This document shows positions 54,116 through 61,381 of a DNA stretch of 64,000 nt, in pieces. The position numbers were made by a program, and so were the translations under genes. Origin of the DNA: an uncultured Verrucomicrobia subdivision 3 bacterium (GTDB lineage: Bacteria > Verrucomicrobiota > Verrucomicrobiia > Limisphaerales > UBA11358); contig CAIQKM010000166.1 of assembly GCA_903872345.1 (NCBI GenBank), forward strand, positions 1 through 64,000, in the 5' to 3' direction. Below the pieces are notes generated by a model. It was not told the DNA's origin, made no database searches, and saw nothing but the letters and a program-made list of their open reading frames with translations. Position 1 is the first letter of the stretch. Every line of letters starts with the position of its first letter.

Positions 54116-55687
54116 ATGATGAACTACAAACACACCCTGCCGGTTCTGGGAATCCTGGCCGCCATATTTTTTCAGACCGTGGCCAGCCTCGCGGCGGAAA
54201 CGGCGGCGCGAACCGACCGGCCCAACCTCATTTTCATCCTGGCTGACGATCTTTCCTATGGGGATTTGAGTTGCTTCGGCCAGCAACATTTTGCGACCCC
54301 GAATATTGACCGACTCGCGTCGGAAGGTCGCATTTTTGCGAACGCCTATGCCGGCGCGCCCTGGTGCGCCCCTTCGCGAACCGCGCTGTTGACCGGCCGG
54401 ACCGCGCGGCATTTCGCCCCGCTGCAAAAGAACGCCCAAGGTCGGGGCACCCGGTTCAATCCCACCGTGGCCGAGATGCTCCGCACCGCCGGCTACGCCA
54501 CCGCCATCCTCGGCAAATGGCACATGCAGGAAGGGGGCGAAACGTGGTTCTTCAACAAACCGACCCGCGCCGAACAACGGGCGATGGAAAACCCGGCCGA
54601 AATGCCCTGGCATCGCGGGTTCGAGGTCTGCCGCATCGGCTATTCGTTCGGGCTGAATCCGTATTTTCCGCATCAGATTGAAACCGGCGATGCCACCGAA
54701 ATTCCATTGCCGGAAAACCGGGACGTGGACGACGATTTCCTGTCCAAAAACAACCACTACCGTTCTCCTGACATATACGCCCCCCAAGGCCGTTTTGTGG
54801 ACAAGACCGGCAAAGATTCGTCCCACTTGCGTTATGCGGAGGACATTTATCGCGCCGAAGCCATCAAGTTCATCGCGGAAAACCAAAACCGTCCCTTCTT
54901 CCTCTACTACGCCACTCCCCTCGTTCACGGACCGCTGGCGGTCAAGGAACTTGGCCAATTCAAGGACATGCCCGCCGCCTGGAGCACGGCGCACAAGGTG
55001 TGGGCCGCCGAGGTCGTCGAATTGGACCGGTCCGTCGGCCTCATTCTGGACGAATTGAAAAAATCCGGCCTCGCAACCAATACGGTCGTGCTGTTCGCCG
55101 CCGACAACGGCTATTCCGAGTGGGGTTACTTTGGCCGGAAAACCTGGGTGGACGATCCGCTCTTTCACAACAAAGGCCCGTGGAATCGCGGCAAATTCGT
55201 CAACAGCAACGGCGGCGTCATTGTCCCGTTCATCGCCTGGGGACCGGGCCGCGTGGCGCCGGGCAAGACCGGCCGGGCCATCGGTTTTTATGATTTCATG
55301 GCGACAGCCGGTGAACTCTCCGGCGCGAAGCTGCCCGGCCCCACCGACGGCGTGAGCTTCGTGCCGCTCCTCGCCGGACGCGACCAAGACCAGCCCTTGC
55401 GAACCGCGCTGGCCTGGTCCGCGGCAGGCAATTATGGAATCAAAATTCCCGATGATTTTGATCCGAACGACAAGACCGCGAAATATCTGCCGCCCTCGGT
55501 GCTGCTCGATGAACGCTGGTACGCACTGGGCATCCGGAAGCAACCGGCCCCGGCCCCGCTGACGATCCGCGTCTTCGACATCGTCACCGATGCCGGCTGC
55601 ACCAATGATCTTTCGTTCACCCGCAAAGATCTCTGCGACCGCGCCGCCGTTGAATTCCAAAAACTCGCAGCCGGCGGCAACGAATAA
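54116..55687 (+). CDS. Secreted sulfatase
   Basis: A signal peptide (about 1-27) precedes an alkaline-phosphatase-fold sulfatase. Asp44-Asp45 in ILADDLSYGD bind the metal, and CAPSR (84-88) is the formylglycine signature: Cys84 would be converted to formylglycine by an FGE-type enzyme. GKWHMQEGG (about 140) and ADNGYSEWGYFGRK are further active-site blocks. It most resembles arylsulfatase A-like enzymes of polysaccharide desulfation. Substrate unknown. It lies 82 bases downstream of the serpin. No FGE gene is in the window. Confidence 0.93.
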   Translation: MMNYKHTLPVLGILAAIFFQTVASLAAETAARTDRPNLIFILADDLSYGDLSCFGQQHFATPNIDRLASEGRIFANAYAGAPWCAPSRTALLTGRTARHFAPLQKNAQGRGTRFNPTVAEMLRTAGYATAILGKWHMQEGGETWFFNKPTRAEQRAMENPAEMPWHRGFEVCRIGYSFGLNPYFPHQIETGDATEIPLPENRDVDDDFLSKNNHYRSPDIYAPQGRFVDKTGKDSSHLRYAEDIYRAEAIKFIAENQNRPFFLYYATPLVHGPLAVKELGQFKDMPAAWSTAHKVWAAEVVELDRSVGLILDELKKSGLATNTVVLFAADNGYSEWGYFGRKTWVDDPLFHNKGPWNRGKFVNSNGGVIVPFIAWGPGRVAPGKTGRAIGFYDFMATAGELSGAKLPGPTDGVSFVPLLAGRDQDQPLRTALAWSAAGNYGIKIPDDFDPNDKTAKYLPPSVLLDERWYALGIRKQPAPAPLTIRVFDIVTDAGCTNDLSFTRKDLCDRAAVEFQKLAAGGNE

Positions 55688-55806
55688 CCGCCAATATGCC
55701 AAGGGTCGCCTGACCAATCCGACGACTGGGTGGTTCCTCGCCTCGAACTCGCTTCATTCAACGTCAATTCACTTGCAGAAAACGGCGGGCCAGTCAAACT
55801 GCCGCC

Positions 55807-56118
55807 ATGGAACCGGAACGATTTAAAGCCAGCCGCTGGACTGGCGGCAACCATCTTTTCCCCACCGTCATCGAAGTGTCGGACAAGGCGGTCATCCGGC
55901 ACAAACGTTCATGGTTCAGCAAGGACGAGATCAGCATCAGCATTTCCAAGGTGGCCTCCGTCCATATCAAGACCGGCCTCATCTGGGCGGACATCCTCAT
56001 CGAATCCAGCGGTGGCTCCGACCCGCTCGCCAGCCACGGCCACTCCAAAGCCGATGCCCGCCGCATCCGCGAACTCGTCGAAGCCGCGCAACAAACAGTT
56101 CCAAACTTGGAAAAATAA
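55807..56118 (+). CDS. Small PH-like protein
   Basis: The 103-residue protein has alternating strands (HLFPTVIEVSDKAVIRHKRS, ISISKVASVHIKTGLIWADI) and a C-terminal helix (ADARRIRELVEAAQQT), the order of a bacterial PH-like (YdbT/bPH) domain. No membrane segment is present. It is convergent with the ATP-grasp gene, with an 11-base gap. Function unknown. Confidence 0.7.
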   Translation: MEPERFKASRWTGGNHLFPTVIEVSDKAVIRHKRSWFSKDEISISISKVASVHIKTGLIWADILIESSGGSDPLASHGHSKADARRIRELVEAAQQTVPNLEK

Positions 56119-56128
56119 CCGCATCCCC

Positions 56129-57418
56129 TCACACCGTCCCCGGTGGCCACAAGCTCTGCCCCACATCCGTCCGGAAATAACTCCCCACCACGCGAATCTT
56201 GCGGATGTTCTCATACGCCTTCGCGATGGCCCCGTCCAACTGTGCCCCCAGCGCAATGACATCCGCAATCCGATGCCCCGTCGCCAGCAGATGCCCGTCC
56301 GCATCCCGCGCCACCTCGTTCCACCACACATCCGTATCAAAAGGCGACGTCACCTCCAGCGGCAGATGCGGCCCCCGCACCTGCGTGTAAGGATAACCAT
56401 ACCCCGCCAGCGTCAGCGAACAGCCAAAATTCAATCCCTCGCGGAACGACAGGCTCAACGGCTGATTCCGCGCCGTGCGCAACACCGTCTCCACCGGATT
56501 CGTCAGCATCCGCAAAATCATCGGCCCCGACGTCACCCCAATGCGGATGTTGTACTCGATCACATGCCACCGGCCGTCCTTCTTGATCGCCGTCACCTGC
56601 AACGGCCCGTTGAAACCGCACGCGCGCAGCCACGGTTTCAGCGGATGAATCAATTCCCGCGCCAGACCGTACTTGTCGTTTTCATCGCGCTCCACCAACC
56701 CGCCCAGCGGCGCGCCGGCCACGATGCCCTGATTGCCGTTGAAGGCGTACTTGTATTCCTGATTCGTCACCAGCGAATGAATCTCCCCATCGCTCACCAG
56801 CACAATATGCCCCGCCTCCGCCCGGCCCAGATATTCCTGCAAAAACACGCCCTCCGCATAATTCACGTGCCGCAGCCAGGCGCGCGTATCCGCCACCGTC
56901 TCGCACAGCACGGTATGCACCGGGCTGGTGGGCGAGCACAGGGGATTTTTGATCACAAACGGCCGCTGCTGCGCGGCCAGAATCTTCTCCGCCTCAAGTC
57001 GGTTCGAGGCCACAAACGATTGCGGAAAGGGAATATTGAAACGGGCGCACAGCTCGCGCGCAAAATCCCGTTCGCGCTCAATCCGCATGCCTTCGCCCAC
57101 CGGACAGAATATGCCTACGCCCGACTGCATCAACTGTTGCGACCACGGCTGCTGCGCCCAGTCAATGGATTGGGGAATCACCACCTGCGCCTGATGCTGG
57201 CGCAAGAGCGGCACCGGATTGCCGGTGGAATCGTAGGAAAACGTCGGGCCCACCAGCGACGGCGGATAGTGACCGTAACTGCGGGTAAGGTAAGTGGAAA
57301 CGTTGGCGCCATCATCCGCCAACGCGGTGCCAATACTGTGGGCAAAGGAACCCACGCCGAGAACAAAAATGGCCGGCCGCACCGACGGCTGGCTGGATAC
57401 AGATTGCTGTTGCGTCAT
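56129..57418 (-). CDS. PurD-like ATP-grasp protein
   Basis: Four regions match glycinamide ribonucleotide synthetase (PurD): an N-terminal FVLGVGSFAHS, the ATP-grasp segment RPFVIKNPLCSPTSP, EYLGRAEAGHIVLVSDGEIH, and HVIEYNIRIGVTSGPMILR. True PurD has GGREHA at the N-terminus and a G-rich VVKADGLAAGKGV loop; both are changed here. It is therefore a divergent paralogue, perhaps using a different acceptor. 430 residues is the normal PurD length. I start it at ATG 57418. No purine genes lie nearby. Confidence 0.78.
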   Translation of the reverse strand: MTQQQSVSSQPSVRPAIFVLGVGSFAHSIGTALADDGANVSTYLTRSYGHYPPSLVGPTFSYDSTGNPVPLLRQHQAQVVIPQSIDWAQQPWSQQLMQSGVGIFCPVGEGMRIERERDFARELCARFNIPFPQSFVASNRLEAEKILAAQQRPFVIKNPLCSPTSPVHTVLCETVADTRAWLRHVNYAEGVFLQEYLGRAEAGHIVLVSDGEIHSLVTNQEYKYAFNGNQGIVAGAPLGGLVERDENDKYGLARELIHPLKPWLRACGFNGPLQVTAIKKDGRWHVIEYNIRIGVTSGPMILRMLTNPVETVLRTARNQPLSLSFREGLNFGCSLTLAGYGYPYTQVRGPHLPLEVTSPFDTDVWWNEVARDADGHLLATGHRIADVIALGAQLDGAIAKAYENIRKIRVVGSYFRTDVGQSLWPPGTV

Positions 57419-57487
57419 GAACTGGAGGAACAATTTACACACTCAAACCGGAAAACCGAAGTGGGAAATGTCGCCTGCCACCGTAAC

Positions 57488-57610
57488 GGGCCCATCTTGC
57501 CACTGCCTCTCAAATCCAGACCCGTGACATCGTCAAAACCCTTCGTCCGCCGTGTTCTCTCCCTCTCCGTCATTGGTAAAGCCCTGCTTCCGGGTGAGGA
57601 AAGCCGGAAC
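57488..57610. repeat. Degraded copy of the 162-bp element
   Basis: Aligns with 60119-60230: GGGCCCATCTTGCCACTGCC against GGGCGCAGCCTGACACAGCC, then ATCCAGACCCGTGACATCGT against ATCCAGAGCCGTGACATCGT, then CATTGGTAAA / TATTGGTAAA and GGGTGAGG / GGGATGAGG. Its right end abuts the gene relic at 57612. Confidence 0.7.
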
Positions 57611-57611
57611 C

Positions 57612-57917
57612 AACATACTGCCCGCACCCAAAATGCCGTAGATATGGCCAAGGTCGCCGGGTCTGGAGCAATACCGCATTGCTCACGGAAATTATCCCGC
57701 ATCCCTTACCGATCTGGCACCAGACTTCCTGCCCGCCCTTCCTCCCGACGTCATCAACGAGGAACCCTTGCATTATCAACCCGCGCCCGCCGGCAGCTTT
57801 TTGCTCTATTCCGTCGGCTGGAACGGCACCAACGACGGCGGCATAGTGGTAACCAATCAATATGGCGGTTTCAACAACTTGGCCGGCGACTGGGTCTGGC
57901 AGTACCCGAAACCATAA
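57612..57917 (+). pseudogene. 3' relic of a verrucomicrobial gene, frameshifted
   Basis: The segment 57624-57656 translates as RTQNAVDMAKVA; after a one-base shift near 57657-57662 the frame continues as LEQYRIAHGNYPASLTDLAP, LPPDVINEEPLHYQP, SFLLYSVGWNGTNDGG and GDWVWQYPKP, ending TAA 57915-57917. This is the C-terminal block of a common large membrane-protein family of Verrucomicrobiota (ALERYRLAHGxYPxxLxxLxP...LYSVGWN). The 5' part is missing and appears cut off by the repeat at 57488-57610. Not translated as a whole today. Confidence 0.75.
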
Positions 57918-58682
57918 CTTTGATTCTGTCCCTTCTGTCAAAAATTCTCCCCCCCGCACTTGCCTTTCCCAACCGTATGCTATATTACCACCGTTAGAGG
58001 TTTACATGGTAAACTCACTGTCACGCCCAGATTCGCGCCCGGCCACCCCGCCCCCTTCATCGGCGCGCGGCTCTGCGAGCCGCAGCCATGTGACGAGACC
58101 AGCGGGCCAGATCATTGATCCGCACCCCCATTCAGCCCGGTGGACACGTCAGCGGTTCCCCGAACCGCGCTCCGCCACTTGCAATGCATTGCCGATGCAA
58201 AGCGGCACCACCCCGCAGCCAGCCGATCAAAGTAAATCAAACCAAATCAAACCAATTGCCGGTCCCACTCCCCAGTCCCCATCTGCGTCCATCTGTGTCC
58301 ATCAGTGGTCAAAATCCCCGGTTATATATCCGCACCGTCCGAATCCCAAAACTTTAGCCTTTAGCATTCAGCCTTTAGCATTCGTTAAAAAGTCCTTTAA
58401 AAACGCAAAAATCAAGCTATTTCCAGAATCATCAACCTGCCGGCATAAGCACCAGCCCCGTCCCGGCGTTCTCCCTTTGCGCCCTTGCGCCTCGGCGTCA
58501 TTGCGTTACCTCCGGCAATCACGCCATATCAAAGCAAATCAAGGTTTATCAAGGTACTTTGGTTGTTACATTCCCAGTCCATCCATGTCAGCCCACCGCC
58601 CCGCGAACCAGTCATTGGATGTTGGCCGTTCGCTGTTGGATGTTGGATGTTTCCCCAATTTTTAGCCACCTAAGTGATTTAT
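57918..58682. other. Repeat graveyard, no gene
   Basis: No gene is supported in these 765 bases. Items seen: the GTTTACATGGTAAAC element (57979-58023), GCGGCTCTGCGAGCCGC (58068-58084), AATCAAACCAAATCAAACC (58229-58247), CATCTGTGTCCATCAGTGG (58290-58308), CTTTAGCCTTTAGCATTCAG with a second half-copy (58352-58384), CTTTGCGCCCTTGCGCC (58475-58491), AAATCAAGGTTTATCAAGG (58536-58554) and GTTGGATGTTGGATG (58637-58651). Long cytosine-rich open frames are spurious. Confidence 0.6.
57979..58023. repeat. GTTTACATGGTAAAC element, copy 2
   Basis: GTTTACATGGTAAAC (58000-58014) and the upstream GCTATATTACCACCGTTAGA align with the reverse complement of 44791-44832. The 15-base near-palindrome is identical in both copies. 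Confidence 0.75.
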
Positions 58683-60098
58683 ATGCCCCCCACGCTCCCC
58701 CCACCCGCCACCGGCCCCCGCCGCTTCCCCAGCCTCGCCCAGCTTTGGCACTGGCTCCTTCTGTCTCTCGCCCTGCCAGCAACCGCCCAACCCGCCCCCC
58801 TCGCCGCCACCAATCCTCCCACCCTGTCACTCACCATCCGCTGCGCAACCAACGAGTTTCTCCTCGGCGATCCCATCCCCGTCGAGTTCGTCATCCGCAA
58901 CAATGGCCGCACGGATGCCAAGTACGAAGACCGCAATTATGATCGCGGCGGCCGTCTGCCCGAGTATGAACTAACCGCGCAAACCGCAGCGGGCGCCCCC
59001 GTGCCGGATGCCATCATGCGCTTTCGCCCCGGCATGATGGGCGGTCTGTTCGGCGAAGCGATCCTGCATCCCGGCGAATCCTACACCAAAACCATCCCCC
59101 TGAATCTCTGGGCCGCCATCCGGGAGCCCGGACAATACGAAGTGACCGGCGCATATCGTCCTGAATACGTTTATGGCACCAATCCCGTCACGTCCGCGCC
59201 CATCCGCATCATCGTGCGACCCCGCAGCGCGGCGGAGATGCACGCGTATGTGCAAGGCCTGACCAACCGCCTGACCCTGCGTCTGGATTATCTGGCCACC
59301 CATCCCGGCGGGCGTCCACCCGGACTGGCGGATGCCGATGTGTCGGAGTTGCAGCAGCAACTGATGTACACCGGCAGCGCCGAAGCCGTATCGACCCTGC
59401 TCCGCGTGGTGTTTGAAAGCGGCGACCACTTCTGGGCCGTGGTGGGCCTCGATGACTATGTCCCCCACACCGCCGAAACCCGGGCGACGCTCCTGGCGGC
59501 GGCGCAGGCACACGGGCTGGAGAAACTGCAAGGCATTCTGCAAGCCCACGAGTTCACGGCCCGGGAAATGAAACCGCTGCTCACCCGGGCGTTGTCAGAA
59601 AACCACCGTGACGAATGGTCATCCGCCGTGTGGCTGGCGTTGAAGTACTACGATGACGACTTCACCCCGCGCCTGATTGCCATTGCCAATGACCCGCACG
59701 CCCGCTGGGACACCCGGTCCATCGCCCTGCGCGTGCTGACCTATCATCGCACCGATGCCGGCGTGCAGGCGATCAAGACCCTGCTGCGTGATCCGGCGCC
59801 GGACATGCTGCGTACGTTGTACGAGACCATCGCCAACGGTTATCTTGCCAGCCCGGACAAGTCGCCCAATGTCCGTCCCCTGCGCCCCGATGACTTCACC
59901 CCCGCCGACCTGCGCCCGCTGATCGAACGATTGCTGGCCTCGGATAACGGCGCGTATCAACTGCAAGTCTGCGGCGTGGTCCTGGCCAAGCAATTCGGGA
60001 GTCCCGAACTGATCCCGCAATTGGAAACCCTCAGCACCAATGCCGACCCGACCATCCGCGGCTGCGCCCGGGACGCTCTCGTGAAGCTCAAGCACTAA
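58683..60098 (+). CDS. Exported protein with beta domain and HEAT-like repeats
   Basis: A signal peptide (about 1-35, cleavage near ATAQP) precedes an immunoglobulin-like beta domain (LSLTIRCATNEFLLGDPIPV, near 48-67, to VTGAYRPEYVYG near 160) and then a helical domain with HEAT-like repeats (RSIALRVLTYHRTDAGVQAI near 345-364; SPELIPQLETLSTNADPTIR near 438-457). Such beta plus HEAT proteins are common and uncharacterised in Verrucomicrobiota and Planctomycetota. I use ATG 58683; GTG 58674 is possible. No operon partner. Confidence 0.7.
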   Translation: MPPTLPPPATGPRRFPSLAQLWHWLLLSLALPATAQPAPLAATNPPTLSLTIRCATNEFLLGDPIPVEFVIRNNGRTDAKYEDRNYDRGGRLPEYELTAQTAAGAPVPDAIMRFRPGMMGGLFGEAILHPGESYTKTIPLNLWAAIREPGQYEVTGAYRPEYVYGTNPVTSAPIRIIVRPRSAAEMHAYVQGLTNRLTLRLDYLATHPGGRPPGLADADVSELQQQLMYTGSAEAVSTLLRVVFESGDHFWAVVGLDDYVPHTAETRATLLAAAQAHGLEKLQGILQAHEFTAREMKPLLTRALSENHRDEWSSAVWLALKYYDDDFTPRLIAIANDPHARWDTRSIALRVLTYHRTDAGVQAIKTLLRDPAPDMLRTLYETIANGYLASPDKSPNVRPLRPDDFTPADLRPLIERLLASDNGAYQLQVCGVVLAKQFGSPELIPQLETLSTNADPTIRGCARDALVKLKH

Positions 60099-60110
60099 TA
60101 TCACTTGCAG

Positions 60111-60288
60111 TTTGAAACGGGCGCAGCCTGACACAGCCCCCAATCCAGAGCCGTGACATCGTCAACAACGCTCGCCGACCGGGTTTTCTCCCCCACTGCT
60201 ATTGGTAAATGGGGGTATCAGAGGTTCGGGATGAGGTGGCGCTCAGCTATTTAACCCGGGCCAGGGTCAAGATGCGCCCGTTTGAAAC
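60111..60288. mobile_element. 162-bp MITE-like insertion with 8-bp target duplication
   Basis: TTTGAAAC is duplicated at 60111-60118 and 60281-60288. Between them 162 bases begin GGGCGCA and end TGCGCCC, forming inverted ends. The paralogous repeat at 852-920 has CACTTGCAG-TTTGAAAC-CG uninterrupted, so it serves as an empty site. The insert has no coding capacity and has degraded relatives at 57488 and 44878. Confidence 0.65.
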
Positions 60289-60340
60289 CGTACTAATGGA
60301 GGCCCGCCTCAGCTCCGGAGGAGCGGAATATTTGTAGATT
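60281..60340. repeat. 60-bp dispersed repeat, copy 2
   Basis: Co-linear with 861-920 (about 51 of 60 bases identical), including TTTGAAACCG, the palindrome AGCTCCGGAGGAGC and AATATTTGTAGA. Confidence 0.8.
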
Positions 60341-60446
60341 CAGCTCCTATAATAAACAATTTTTTTGTTGTATTGATTTGATGGGTTGACCAATTTAATT
60401 CGATCGGTTTGAACCATTTCAAAAACTGACCAAAAAAAACAGGATC

Positions 60447-61160
60447 ATGAAAATTAACTCTAAATTGTTACTCGGCGCGATCATCACCACTCTGGGAGTC
60501 GTTACCCGTCCCGCCTTGGCCTCGGAATACACCTGGAACGGCTTTTCGTTTCAAGCCAGCCTGACCGACATCACCAGCGCCACGGCTCTCAACAGCAGTA
60601 ATAACGCCACGGCTCTGTCCTACCTAACCGACGCCAGTGTGGATACCGGCATAGGCGATTTGGGGCTGGCGACCAATTCCTTTAGTGCCAACGGCGGCAT
60701 TCTGGCTGGCACCTTTGGCGGCGGCACTTATTATCATCAAAGCGCCAACGACATCCTGCTGGTAGGACCGGGATTTTCGGGCACGAATTATTGGGGAACA
60801 TTTACGGTAAGCCTGTTGTTAAGCAACGGTTCCCAAACTCCCGGACTCGGATTTACCGGGGACAACGCCATCTTTGCGGGGAGCAACCCGAACACAGGGA
60901 TGTTTTTTGAAAACTCCAACGACCAAATATTCTCACTCCCGCCAGACAACAGCGAGTATTACTACCTGCCATTGGATATTTCCTCGTTTGATACGGGTGG
61001 CTTGGGAGTGACCGGCATTGAACTGAGCAATTTTGGGTTTCGCTTTCTGGATCTCTCTTATGTTGGCGTGACGGACATCACGCCAACACCTGAACCCGGC
61101 ACGCTAGCCTTGGCCGCGCTGGGTGGCATTGGCTTCCTGATCGCGCGTCGCCGGAAGTAA
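60447..61160 (+). CDS. PEP-CTERM-sorted exported protein
   Basis: The signal peptide (about 1-25, cleavage after ALA) and the C-terminal PEP-CTERM signal (PTPEPGTLALAALG, a hydrophobic helix, then RRRK) show export and sorting by an exosortase, which removes the tail. The mature 185 residues are Ser/Asn/Gly-rich and beta-like, with few charged residues and no enzymatic motif. Such proteins are often part of the extracellular matrix. No exosortase or EPS gene is present in the window. A strong terminator follows. Confidence 0.92.
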   Translation: MKINSKLLLGAIITTLGVVTRPALASEYTWNGFSFQASLTDITSATALNSSNNATALSYLTDASVDTGIGDLGLATNSFSANGGILAGTFGGGTYYHQSANDILLVGPGFSGTNYWGTFTVSLLLSNGSQTPGLGFTGDNAIFAGSNPNTGMFFENSNDQIFSLPPDNSEYYYLPLDISSFDTGGLGVTGIELSNFGFRFLDLSYVGVTDITPTPEPGTLALAALGGIGFLIARRRK

Positions 61161-61182
61161 ACGCCACCAGGATTTTTGTTCA

Positions 61183-61213
61183 CCCCGCACGGAGAAATCC
61201 GTGCGGGGGTTTT
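61183..61213 (+). terminator. Terminator of the PEP-CTERM gene
   Basis: CCCCGCACGGA (61183-61193) and TCCGTGCGGGG (61198-61208) form a perfect 11-bp stem with a GAAA tetraloop, followed by GTTTT. Confidence 0.9.
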
Positions 61214-61310
61214 ATGCAACGGCAAGGCGAATTATTTGAATCTTCGTCGGGCACGGATGCCAGCCATCTTGGCAAACCCGGCGATGGCACTGTTTCAAAA
61301 ACGGTAGTTT

Positions 61311-61344
61311 AAAAAAGAACGGCGTGGAGCCTTCGCTCCACGCC
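61311..61344 (-). terminator. Terminator of the AsmA-like gene
   Basis: GGCGTGGAGC (61321-61330) pairs with GCTCCACGCC (61335-61344) around a 4-base loop. On the minus strand the stem is followed by GTTCTTTTTT. It lies 37 bases after the stop at 61382. Confidence 0.88.
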
Positions 61345-61381
61345 GGCATGAAAACCTTTCGGGAATTTAATTCCCGATTGC

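Larger units (their letters stand above)
60099..60446. other. Intergenic region with nested repeat elements
   Basis: These 348 bases hold the 162-bp insertion (60111-60288), the 60-bp repeat (60281-60340), and an AT-rich stretch 60345-60440 that is the likely promoter of the PEP-CTERM gene. No gene is seen. Confidence 0.6.

Noticed and set aside
57570-57959. 129-codon frame on the minus strand
   Set aside because: It is antisense to the gene relic, whose plus-strand reading matches a known protein family.
55730-57997. 755-codon open frame on the plus strand
   Set aside because: Antisense to the PurD-like gene and rich in Arg/His/Pro. Only its end crosses the gene relic, in the other frame.
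57918-58682. CRISPR array
   Set aside because: The repeated motifs are of different families, with no constant repeat length or spacer size, and no cas genes are present.
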